Assembly (NCBI GenBank): GCA_004525275.1
Contig: SPCO01000101.1
Location: 1 to 5,979 of the forward strand
Length of the DNA stretch: 5,979 nucleotides
Direction of reading: 5' to 3'
Source of the DNA: Thermomicrobiales bacterium
GTDB taxonomy: Bacteria > Chloroflexota > Limnocylindria > Limnocylindrales > CSP1-4
The position numbers were made by a program, and so were the translations under genes. The notes beneath the pieces were generated by a model. It was not told the DNA's origin and did not search any database. It worked only from the letters and a program-made list of their open reading frames with translations. The first letter of the stretch is position 1, and every line of letters begins with the position of its first letter. Shown piece after piece: positions 1 to 5,440 of this stretch.

Positions 1-481
1 CCCGGCTGAGCCACGAGTCGCGCGGGTAGACGACGCCATACCGACGGCGCGCCAAGCTCGCCGAGCGACCGACGAGGGCGGCGACATCCCCATAGCAGCA
101 GATGACCCGGTCAAGTGCGACAAGGTCGGCCGGAGGAACCTCATCGGCCAGTGAGACGAAGTCGCCTTTCAGATATCGGACTCGGTCGGCATGGCCCTGC
201 CGTTCGGACTCCTCGCTCGCGGCCGCGATGTACGCGCCCGAGGCGTCCACGTCGGTGGCCTCGGCGGCCCCGGAACGCAAGAGCTCATGGTGTACGGCCC
301 CGACGCCACCGCCGATATCGAGCACCGTCTGTCCGTCGACGCCCGCTGACGCCAGCCCGTCGATCAGCGCGCGGGTCGTCGTGCTGGGACCTTTCCGACG
401 GTAGTCGCGAAGGTCGGCTGCGGCGGTGCGCGCGTCGAATTCGCGATCGAACGGGGAGTCGCCGGGTGGACAGCAGTCCAT
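1..481 (-). CDS. Class I SAM-dependent methyltransferase, 3' end cut by window edge
   Basis: 160 codons are visible, open throughout in this frame; the C-terminus lies beyond base 1. Predicted to transfer a methyl group from S-adenosylmethionine; the substrate is unknown. The protein begins MDCCPPGD and has the SAM-binding motif I VLDIGGGVG at residues 53-61, an acidic strand-2 end (DVDAS, about residues 76-80), and a strand-4 segment reading ALDRVICCYGD. The last visible part, YGVVYPRDSW, and the CCY segment resemble the Mg-protoporphyrin O-methyltransferase-like branch (BchM-like, usually about 220 residues), but no other tetrapyrrole gene is present, so this is only fold-level similarity. 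The ATG at 481 lies one base after the TGA of the upstream cyclase gene (TGATATG), so the two are very probably co-transcribed and translationally coupled. I am confident of the methyltransferase fold and not of the substrate. Confidence 0.85.
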   Translation of the reverse strand, partial: MDCCPPGDSPFDREFDARTAAADLRDYRRKGPSTTTRALIDGLASAGVDGQTVLDIGGGVGAVHHELLRSGAAEATDVDASGAYIAAASEESERQGHADRVRYLKGDFVSLADEVPPADLVALDRVICCYGDVAALVGRSASLARRRYGVVYPRDSWLSR

Positions 482-482
482 A

Positions 483-1325
483 TCAGGCCTCGGCTTGCCC
501 TGCGTCGGTCACCGTGGCGTTCGCGCCCCGAACCAGTTCGAAGACGCGAGTCGCCGGGGCGAAGCCCTTGAGGGCTCGCGATTCGACCTCGTTCAGTGAG
601 AACCCCTTCTCGACCCCCAGGTCGTTGACGACGTCGGAGACGAGGATGTGCCCGGCCTCGGAGGCATCGCAGATCCGGCTGGCGAGGTTCACGGACGACC
701 CGAAGAGGTCATCGTTGTGATCGACGGGCTCCCCGGCGGCCAGGCCGATCCTGACGCGAAGCTCCGGCGCGCCACCCGAGGGTGACCTCGCGTCGAACCC
801 CGCCTGGATCGCCAATGCGCATTCCAGCGCTCGCCCCACGTCGTCGAAGGTGGCCATGATGCCGTCACCGGTGTGCTTGACTTCATGTCCATCGGTGGCC
901 ACAAGGGCCCGCCGGATGATCAGGTCGTGCTCGGTGAGCAGGACCATGAAGGCCGCCTGGCCACGCTCCTGGAGCATCGTGGTCGAACCCTCCAGATCGG
1001 TGAACAGGATCACTCGGAACGAGTTGCTGCCCTCCGTGTTGTCGGCAGGGTCATTGATCGTTCCCAGGAATCGCAGGACATTGTCCTCGGAGACGCTGAT
1101 GATCTCGTTCGGTATCAGGCCGTGGGCTTCCTGATGGACCGCCTTCATGTTCGCCGGTGCAGCAGCCTTGGCCAGGCAGAACGCGCGTCCGCGGTCCGGA
1201 TCGAACCAGTAGGTCAGGAACTGCACATCGTGCTTGGCCTCGAGTGCGAGATCCGCTGCATGAGCCTGCGCAACTTGCTCGGGCGTGGCGTCGGGGACCT
1301 CGTGACGGTCCATGAACAGGGGCAT
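483..1325 (-). CDS. DUF4242 (SCO4226-like) domain fused to class III adenylyl cyclase
   Basis: 280 residues, predicted cytoplasmic (no signal peptide or membrane segment). Residues 1-90 match DUF4242, the family of the nickel-binding protein SCO4226, with MPLFMDRHEV at the N-terminus, a TYWFD segment near 38-42, FCLAKA near 49-54 and HQEAHG at 64-69. Residues about 102-268 are a class III nucleotidyl cyclase domain. Both metal-binding Asp are present (D110 in FTDLEGST, D154 in HTGDG), as are the adenine-selecting Lys K150 and Asp D206 (in DDLFG), and the N213/R217 pair in SVNLASR. The complete set predicts conversion of ATP to cAMP rather than cGMP formation. The ATG start has AGGAAG six bases upstream. 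The methyltransferase gene follows after one base. The DUF4242 domain may sense a metal or other ligand and control the cyclase; that is inference. Several hydrophilic residues link the two domains. Confidence 0.93.
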   Translation of the reverse strand: MPLFMDRHEVPDATPEQVAQAHAADLALEAKHDVQFLTYWFDPDRGRAFCLAKAAAPANMKAVHQEAHGLIPNEIISVSEDNVLRFLGTINDPADNTEGSNSFRVILFTDLEGSTTMLQERGQAAFMVLLTEHDLIIRRALVATDGHEVKHTGDGIMATFDDVGRALECALAIQAGFDARSPSGGAPELRVRIGLAAGEPVDHNDDLFGSSVNLASRICDASEAGHILVSDVVNDLGVEKGFSLNEVESRALKGFAPATRVFELVRGANATVTDAGQAEA

Positions 1326-1575
1326 CGGTCTTCCTCATGTGCTCGATCCCGCGCCGTGTCCGCTGCGAGGATCGTCCTTGTCGTTCCGCGGCCGGTCTGT
1401 CGGTCGAGGGTAGTCGGGATTCACCGGCCAGGTCGTGGGAGGTTCGGATTCGCGACCGCATGAAGGAAGAACGCGACGAGCGCGACCTCGGCCGTAACAT
1501 CCGGGTACAGGGTCGCGTGCCGACCCATGTCTCGATGGTACGCCGGTCAGCGGGTTCCGAGTACAGTGCCACTAC

Positions 1576-1584
1576 GTCTAGGAG
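1576..1584 (+). promoter_or_regulatory. Shine-Dalgarno region of the VOC gene
   Basis: The sequence TAGGAG (1579-1584) lies nine bases before the ATG at 1594 and fixes that start. The 268-bp gap from 1326 to 1593 separates it from the divergent cyclase gene and must hold promoters for both directions. TACAGT at 1562-1567 is a possible -10 element, but I find no convincing -35 partner and no clear operator or RNA structure in the gap. Confidence 0.5.
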
Positions 1585-1593
1585 TGCGCAGAC

Positions 1594-2022
1594 ATGGACC
1601 CAGATGATTTCCCGGCCCCCAAGGAGGGCTTTGTCATCACCCATTTCCTGGTCGTCTCCGATCAGGACCGATCTCGTGCCTTCTATCAGACGCTCTTCGA
1701 GGGCACGGTTCTGATCGAGCGGGACCCGGTCATCATGAAGGTCGCGAACACGTGGCTGATCCTCAACGAAGGCGGCGGCCCGACGGACGACAAGCCGACC
1801 GTGACGCTGACGACGCCGCAGGACCCGGACCGGGCGAGTGCATTCATGAATGTCCGGGTTGCCGACATCGCCAAGACCTATGCGGAATGGTCGGCGAAAG
1901 GCGCTGAGTTTCTGACCGAGCCCAAGGACCACGGGCAAGAGGTTCGCGCCTACATCCGCGATCCCGACGGCCATCTGATCGAGGTCGGCCAGGCTACCGG
2001 CGTTCTTGGTTCAACCGAGTAG
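1594..2022 (+). CDS. VOC superfamily (glyoxalase/bleomycin-resistance fold) protein
   Basis: 142 residues, the usual size for a single VOC protein with two beta-alpha-beta-beta-beta modules. Module one starts at the THFLVV strand (16-21), followed by the helix SRAFYQTLFEG. Module two starts at AFMNVRVADI (83-92), continues into a helix with AEWSAKGAEFL, and ends with the family signature RDPDGHLIEVGQ (122-133). Of the positions that normally bind metal, H17 and E130 are present, but the second-module His is replaced by Asn (N86), so a glyoxalase I reaction is unlikely. A ligand-binding, extradiol-like or drug-binding role remains open. The ATG has a good ribosome binding site. The GNAT gene starts 15 bases after the stop, so the two probably form an operon. 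Substrate not predicted. Confidence 0.88.
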   Translation: MDPDDFPAPKEGFVITHFLVVSDQDRSRAFYQTLFEGTVLIERDPVIMKVANTWLILNEGGGPTDDKPTVTLTTPQDPDRASAFMNVRVADIAKTYAEWSAKGAEFLTEPKDHGQEVRAYIRDPDGHLIEVGQATGVLGSTE

Positions 2023-2037
2023 TCGACCGGAGCGACC

Positions 2038-2343
2038 GTGATCGTCGTCACCGATAACCCCGACGCCGATCGCTACGAAGCGCATCTCGACGGCACGCTG
2101 GCCGGAATCCTCGAGTACACGGAGAAGCGGAGCCGGATCGCTCTCGTCCACACGGAGGTCGCGAGGGCCTTCGGCGGTCGAGGGATCGCCGCGGAACTTG
2201 CGAGATTCGCGCTCGCGGACGCTCGACGACGGGGACTCCGCGTCATCGTCCTGTGCCCATACGTCCGCGCCTACCTTGAGCGTCACCCGGAGGATCGTGA
2301 CGTCGTCGTCTCGCCCACGCACGTCGATGATCCCACGGAGTAG
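2038..2343 (+). CDS. Small GNAT-family N-acetyltransferase (YjdJ/NATD1-like)
   Basis: 101 residues, the typical size of the compact GNAT group (COG2388). Predicted to bind acetyl-CoA; the acceptor is unknown. The chain opens with a YEAHLDGTLAGILEY beta hairpin (13-27), then the family signature HTEV (38-41) and the pyrophosphate-binding loop FGGRGIAAEL (45-54). A helix rich in Ala and Arg leads to VIVLCPYVRAYLERHPE (69-85), the conserved C-terminal signature with Cys73, Tyr79 and His83. The start is GTG, with CCGGAG a few bases upstream (2028-2032 region). It lies 15 bases after the VOC stop, suggesting co-transcription. It ends 30 bases from the end of the convergent DUF2652 gene, and the short gap has no obvious strong terminator. 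The family is clear; the physiological role is not. Confidence 0.88.
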   Translation: MIVVTDNPDADRYEAHLDGTLAGILEYTEKRSRIALVHTEVARAFGGRGIAAELARFALADARRRGLRVIVLCPYVRAYLERHPEDRDVVVSPTHVDDPTE

Positions 2344-2373
2344 GGGACCGTCGGCACCCCCGGCCCGATCGGT

Positions 2374-3552
2374 TCAGCCCGCGGTCACCGGCGGTTCGAG
2401 CCCGGACAGCGGGCCGTCCGAAGAAGGCACGGCGAGTTCGGGCTCGAGACCGCCTCGCGCGTCACGGGCCGCAAGCTCGGCGTCCAACTGAACGACCAGA
2501 TCTGGGGCGACTGACTGGAGGGCCCCGCCGTACGCCTCTCCGATCTCCTTTGCAAGCGACCGGTCCCGCTTGGCCTTGGGCGGGGCAAACCGCATATGGA
2601 TCGTGGTGCCCGCTGTGGTCGGCTCCAATTCGATCGTGTGGAGCAGCTTCAGCGGTCCGCGAGGGGTTTCGAGGGTCGTCCGGTCGGTGACGTAGTCATA
2701 CGGACGCCAGTCGAGGATCTCCTCGATCACGGCATCCTTGCCGTGCATGCAGTGGTTGCTCGAGCCTGGACCTCGTCGACCGCCCATGGCCCCCTTGACC
2801 GTGACCTGCGTCACCCATGGTTGCCAGGTCATCCGCCGCCCGGGCATCGTGAGGAATTCCCAGGCAACCTGGGGCGGCACGTTGGTCGGCACCGACACGG
2901 TGAGGAAGGCCTCCTCTTCGGAGACGCGAACGCGCCCGCGGGCTTCCTCCTCCTGCCAGCGCCGACCGAGGTCGTGCACCCACGCCGTCACTTCGCCGAT
3001 CCGCTCGTATGTCTCGCTGTGTTCGCGCATGCCGAGCGCAGCTGGCTCCAAGTCGGATGCATCGATGCAGCTCTGGGTGATCAGCGCGTAGGCGTCGATC
3101 CCCATCTGTTCGACGACATCGTTCTTGAGAAGCCGGTGCGTGACGATCACGTCGGACCCAAGGAGCTCCTGCCGGCCGGCGACCTTCTGGAGGATCGCGG
3201 AGCCATAGTGGACGACGAATTTGAGATCGAGATCGGGGATTCTCACACAGGCGCTGCACTCGCACGACGTTGCCTGGCGGACGTCGCGGCGGCGCCGGCG
3301 AAACCCGAAATAGCAGCGCTCGATCGTGTCCAGGAGCATTGATCCGTCGATCGTCTCGGCCGTCGCATAGGTGAAAGCGGCATCACCCTCCAGCTTGGCC
3401 AGCCGGAAATTGGGCCGGAGGGCGGTGACGACCGCGCCGATAAGGTCGGCCAGGATGTCTTGAGCGTGGTCCAGCTCGACGTCGGCAAGGTAACCGGTGT
3501 ACCCGGAGATATCGGCGATCAGAAAGCAAGCAGGTTGCGCGACGGAGAGCAT
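2374..3552 (-). CDS. DUF2652 (cyclase-like) protein with C-terminal SRPBCC domain
   Basis: 392 residues from the ATG at 3552, chosen because the DUF2652 core begins at once (PACFLIADISGYT) and GAGGA lies just upstream. The frame stays open to a GTG at 3645, but those 31 extra residues look non-native. Residues about 8-200 are DUF2652. This region resembles a class III cyclase: D14 in IADISGYT, K53 and D57 in AKLEGDAAF, and R140 in DVIVTHRLLKN match catalytic positions, whereas the Asp and Asn of active enzymes appear as E129 and I136. A Cys cluster, CECSAC (97-102), lies in a basic stretch. Residues about 213-345 are an SRPBCC/START-type hydrophobic-ligand domain (VPPQVAWEFLTMPGRRMTWQPW; later TTIHMRFAPP). 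The tail is acidic and Gly/Pro rich. Cyclase activity cannot be assumed; ligand-dependent signalling is an inference. Confidence 0.88.
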   Translation of the reverse strand: MLSVAQPACFLIADISGYTGYLADVELDHAQDILADLIGAVVTALRPNFRLAKLEGDAAFTYATAETIDGSMLLDTIERCYFGFRRRRRDVRQATSCECSACVRIPDLDLKFVVHYGSAILQKVAGRQELLGSDVIVTHRLLKNDVVEQMGIDAYALITQSCIDASDLEPAALGMREHSETYERIGEVTAWVHDLGRRWQEEEARGRVRVSEEEAFLTVSVPTNVPPQVAWEFLTMPGRRMTWQPWVTQVTVKGAMGGRRGPGSSNHCMHGKDAVIEEILDWRPYDYVTDRTTLETPRGPLKLLHTIELEPTTAGTTIHMRFAPPKAKRDRSLAKEIGEAYGGALQSVAPDLVVQLDAELAARDARGGLEPELAVPSSDGPLSGLEPPVTAG

Positions 3553-3835
3553 CGTTCCTCGAACGGGCTGGGAGTGGGGACGTACACCGCCATCATGCGC
3601 GATGGACGCCCATGGCAACTTCGACCGCGGTTCTGGTACGCACACCCAACATCTACGCTGGTCTCGGGGGACGTGAGGCTCGGGTCGGCCGTCCGTTCGG
3701 CGCGTGGCGCCTCTACCGACCGGTGCGCCGTCGCATTGTTGAGTTCAATGGTCAACCCGGGCGCCAGGCGCACTGATCGGACGAGAACCGACACCTTCGC
3801 GTGCGGGTCGCCCATGAACGGCGGGACTCGCCGGT

Positions 3836-3898
3836 CCGTTCAGGCGCCTGGCGCCGAGCCGGCCCGTTCAGGCGCCTGGCGCCGAGCCGGCCCGTTCA
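3836..3898. repeat. 28-bp tandem repeat, two identical copies plus 7 bases of a third
   Basis: Copies are at 3836-3863 and 3864-3891 and are identical; the first seven bases of the unit recur at 3892-3898. Each unit contains the perfect palindrome CAGGCGCCTG followed by another GGCGCC. The bases GCGCCTGGCGCC of each copy are the exact reverse complement of 3760-3771, so a long stem with a loop of about 70-100 bases is possible. It lies 3' of the secreted-protein gene and 5' of the DUF2652 gene. Role unknown: a transcription barrier, protein-binding site or replication-slippage product are all possible. Confidence 0.85.
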
Positions 3899-3939
3899 GA
3901 CCCCGCCGCCGAACCGACGCGGGTGCAGGCTTCGCCACC

Positions 3940-3954
3940 GCGCCGCGGCGGCGC
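3940..3954 (-). terminator. Stem-loop just after the secreted-protein gene, possible terminator
   Basis: GCGCCG (3940-3945) and CGGCGC (3949-3954) form a perfect 6-bp all-GC stem around a 3-base loop, beginning four bases past the stop codon of the minus-strand gene. There is no T tract, as is common in very GC-rich genomes, so function is inferred from position and stability alone. Confidence 0.4.
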
Positions 3955-3958
3955 TGGA

Positions 3959-4780
3959 TCAGAGGCTGAATCCGGCCCGGAAGTCGGCGGCCGTCTTGCC
4001 CGGCTGGAGGACGAGCGATCGGTAGTAGCCCGATGTCGCCTTGTCCGTATCGGTGTAGGCCATCGCCCCCTCGGTCCGTACCGATGGGAACGACAACTCG
4101 TTACCGTGAACGTTCCAGGCTCCGCGCCACACATCCTCGAGGGGCAGGTCGGTCGTGAACAGGTCCCGGATGTATGTCGTGATCCCGCCGTGCGCTTCGG
4201 CGATGACGGCCGCGACACCGGCGTTGAGGAAGGCTGCGCCGTAGTTGTCGACCCGCTTGCGCGCGACACGCCTCTTGGGATCCGCCCGGCCGGGCTCGGA
4301 ATTTCCCGAGGCATAGCAGAGATGGTTCAGGATGATGACCGCGTCCGGTGCAAGATCCAGCTCCGACATGTACGGCTCGCCCCGGTACTTCACGTTCCGG
4401 TTGCCGTGGCCCTTCTTGGCGTTCAACCCGAAGCCGTCCTTCGTCGTGTAGTTCGGATCGTTGACGTACGGACTCGGCCAACCGTTGCCGTGGCCCAGGT
4501 AGATGACCAGGGAGGCGCCGGCGGTTGCCGCCTTCACGATCTTCCAGCTCGCGTTCGGGCTGTAGACCTTCGTGACGTCGGAGGTGTACTTGATCGCTTC
4601 GGCATACGCCTCATTCGCCCTGCGCTTGTACGACTTGGTGGAGGACTCGACGGGACCGACGATGATCACGACCTTCGCCTCGGCGATAGGTTCGTCACCC
4701 GATTCGGCGCTCACCAGCGCAGGCGCAGCCGCAACCGCAACGAACATGGCGAGGAATGTGGCGGCGAGTGACAAGCGCAA
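3959..4780 (-). CDS. Secreted protein with possible clan CD (caspase/gingipain-like) cysteine peptidase fold
   Basis: 273 residues from the TTG at 4780, giving MRLSLAATFL and a classic signal peptide: Arg at position 2, hydrophobic core, then Ala-rich APALVSA with probable cleavage near residue 25. GGGAG five bases upstream supports this start. A TTG at 4798 would add six residues; the ATG at 4747 would cut away the positive end and much of the core. The mature part starts with a strand, AKVVIIVGP, then SLVIYLGHGNGWPS with His97-Gly98, and 58 residues later AVIILNHLCYASG with Cys155. Hydrophobic strand plus His-Gly, then hydrophobic strand plus Cys, is the clan CD peptidase arrangement (caspases, gingipains, clostripain). 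Later come AAVIAEAHGG and an aromatic C-terminal region. I recognise no named family; proteolysis is inferred. The protein should act outside the membrane. Confidence 0.8.
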   Translation of the reverse strand: MRLSLAATFLAMFVAVAAAPALVSAESGDEPIAEAKVVIIVGPVESSTKSYKRRANEAYAEAIKYTSDVTKVYSPNASWKIVKAATAGASLVIYLGHGNGWPSPYVNDPNYTTKDGFGLNAKKGHGNRNVKYRGEPYMSELDLAPDAVIILNHLCYASGNSEPGRADPKRRVARKRVDNYGAAFLNAGVAAVIAEAHGGITTYIRDLFTTDLPLEDVWRGAWNVHGNELSFPSVRTEGAMAYTDTDKATSGYYRSLVLQPGKTAADFRAGFSL

Positions 4781-4852
4781 CGCGGCTCCCAGAGACAAGG
4801 AACGGAAGAAGGACGGCCACCAAGATGGCGTCCAGGCGTTGCTGCAGCAATC

Positions 4853-4867
4853 GCGGGATGGTCCCGC
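4853..4867. terminator. Perfect hairpin downstream of the cNMP-binding gene
   Basis: GCGGGA (4853-4858) and TCCCGC (4862-4867) pair perfectly around TGG. It lies in the 158-bp gap between two minus-strand genes, about 70 bases past the stop of the cyclic-nucleotide-binding gene, so it could end that transcript. No T run follows on the minus strand. The rest of this gap (4781-4938) shows nothing else clear. Confidence 0.3.
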
Positions 4868-4938
4868 TCTTGGTTATCCCATCGGGCCAGATGCGTCCGC
4901 GCACCACCGTGCCCGGAAGGCGCGTTCGACCGGTGTCG

Positions 4939-5355
4939 CTAGGTTTGCGGACTCTCGGCGATCCGGCGGGCCATCGTGGACATGACCTGCCAGGCCACGT
5001 CAGGATGCTCGGCGAGGAATGGCCGGAACTCCCACTCGGTCAGACCAACGCATCTGAGGTCGGTCACCGCCGTGACCGTGGCCGTCCTGACCGTGTCGGC
5101 CGCGAGCAGCGCGATTTCGCCAAAGTAGTCGCCGGGCCCGAGTCGCCTGACTTCCTGGCCGGCAACGGTGACGCTTGCGGCTCCCTCCAGCACGATGAAG
5201 AACCCGACGCCGCTTTCACCCTCGACGAGGGCCTGCTGCCCTGCATTGAACGAGCGGTCCTTCAGTTCCTTGGCGAGCTGTCCGAGCGTTCGACGGTCGC
5301 AGCCGGCCAGGAGCGGGACCTTCGCGAGCACTTCTGGGGCGGCGATCGTCGTCAT
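4939..5355 (-). CDS. Stand-alone cyclic-nucleotide-binding (CRP-like) domain protein
   Basis: 138 residues from the ATG at 5355. A longer reading from 5397 would add 14 residues unlike the family and would overlap the promoter elements. Almost the whole chain is one cNMP-binding beta-barrel: helical lead-in (VLAKVPLLAGCD, 9-20), barrel strands with the conserved EGESGVGFFIVLEG (45-58), then the phosphate-binding cassette GDYFGEIALL at 75-84 with E80 (ribose contact) and R90 in VRTATV (phosphate contact), and a C-terminal helix ending near residue 135. Both key ligand residues are present, so cAMP or cGMP binding is plausible; the Thr after Arg does not decide between them. No DNA-binding, kinase or channel domain follows, so it probably acts on a partner protein. 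The divergent DUF4332 gene starts 85 bases away. Confidence 0.9.
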   Translation of the reverse strand: MTTIAAPEVLAKVPLLAGCDRRTLGQLAKELKDRSFNAGQQALVEGESGVGFFIVLEGAASVTVAGQEVRRLGPGDYFGEIALLAADTVRTATVTAVTDLRCVGLTEWEFRPFLAEHPDVAWQVMSTMARRIAESPQT

Positions 5356-5362
5356 CAAGTTG

Positions 5363-5392
5363 ATACTACATTGGGCCGAGTCGCCGAGACAA
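5363..5392 (-). promoter_or_regulatory. Candidate sigma70-type promoter for a leaderless cNMP-binding-gene transcript
   Basis: Read on the minus strand: TTGTCT (-35, bases 5392-5387), an 18-base spacer, TAGTAT (-10, bases 5368-5363), then seven bases (CAACTTG) to the ATG at 5355. Each hexamer matches four of six consensus bases. There is no Shine-Dalgarno sequence between, and the expected transcription start falls at or next to the ATG, so translation may start from a leaderless mRNA. Pattern evidence only. Confidence 0.5.
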
Positions 5393-5415
5393 GGCATTTC
5401 AACACGAGCAGACGA

Positions 5416-5428
5416 CCACGGCGCGTGG
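5416..5428. promoter_or_regulatory. Inverted repeat in the divergent promoter region, possible operator
   Basis: CCACG-GCG-CGTGG is a perfect 5-bp inverted repeat with a 3-base centre, directly before the CATCAT hexamer that precedes the DUF4332 ATG. Its place between two divergent genes fits a repressor or activator site. It is short, and chance occurrence in GC-rich DNA is quite possible. Confidence 0.3.
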
Positions 5429-5440
5429 CATCATCCGGGG

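Larger units (their letters stand above)
3553..3958. other. 406-bp intergenic region between two minus-strand genes
   Basis: No convincing gene. It should hold the promoter of the DUF2652 gene on its left side and the transcription end of the secreted-protein gene on its right. What can be seen: a stem-loop beside the right-hand gene's stop, a 28-bp tandem repeat, an inverted partner of that repeat at 3760-3771, and a small inverted repeat GTTGA/TCAAC around 3738-3756. Two open frames cross it (plus 3612-3776 and minus 3815-3519), but neither has a good ribosome binding site or recognisable protein. Confidence 0.6.

Noticed and set aside
115..720. 201-codon open frame on the plus strand at the left
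   Set aside because: Antisense to the methyltransferase and the end of the cyclase; Arg-rich shadow translation.
1051..1974. 307-codon open frame on the minus strand
   Set aside because: It lies antisense to the VOC gene and overlaps the cyclase gene in another frame; its Arg-rich translation has no recognisable domain. Long antisense frames are common in GC-rich coding DNA.
2344..2373. Bidirectional terminator between the convergent GNAT and DUF2652 genes
   Set aside because: Only short ACCG/CGGT and CCGATCGG complementarity is visible, with no solid stem and no T tract.
2596..3342. 248-codon open frame on the plus strand
   Set aside because: Antisense to the DUF2652-SRPBCC gene, whose motifs are convincing on the other strand.
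3612..3776. Possible 54-residue plus-strand ORF starting MATSTAVLVRTPNIY
   Set aside because: The composition is not absurd, but there is no ribosome binding site, no recognisable family and no supporting neighbour. Left as unproven.
3519..3815. 98-codon minus-strand frame in the 406-bp gap
   Set aside because: It overlaps the start of the DUF2652 gene, has no Shine-Dalgarno site and reads like non-coding sequence.
3923..4771. 282-codon open frame on the plus strand opposite the secreted protein
   Set aside because: It mirrors the minus-strand gene, which has a signal peptide and ordered motifs; the plus translation is low-complexity and has no family features.
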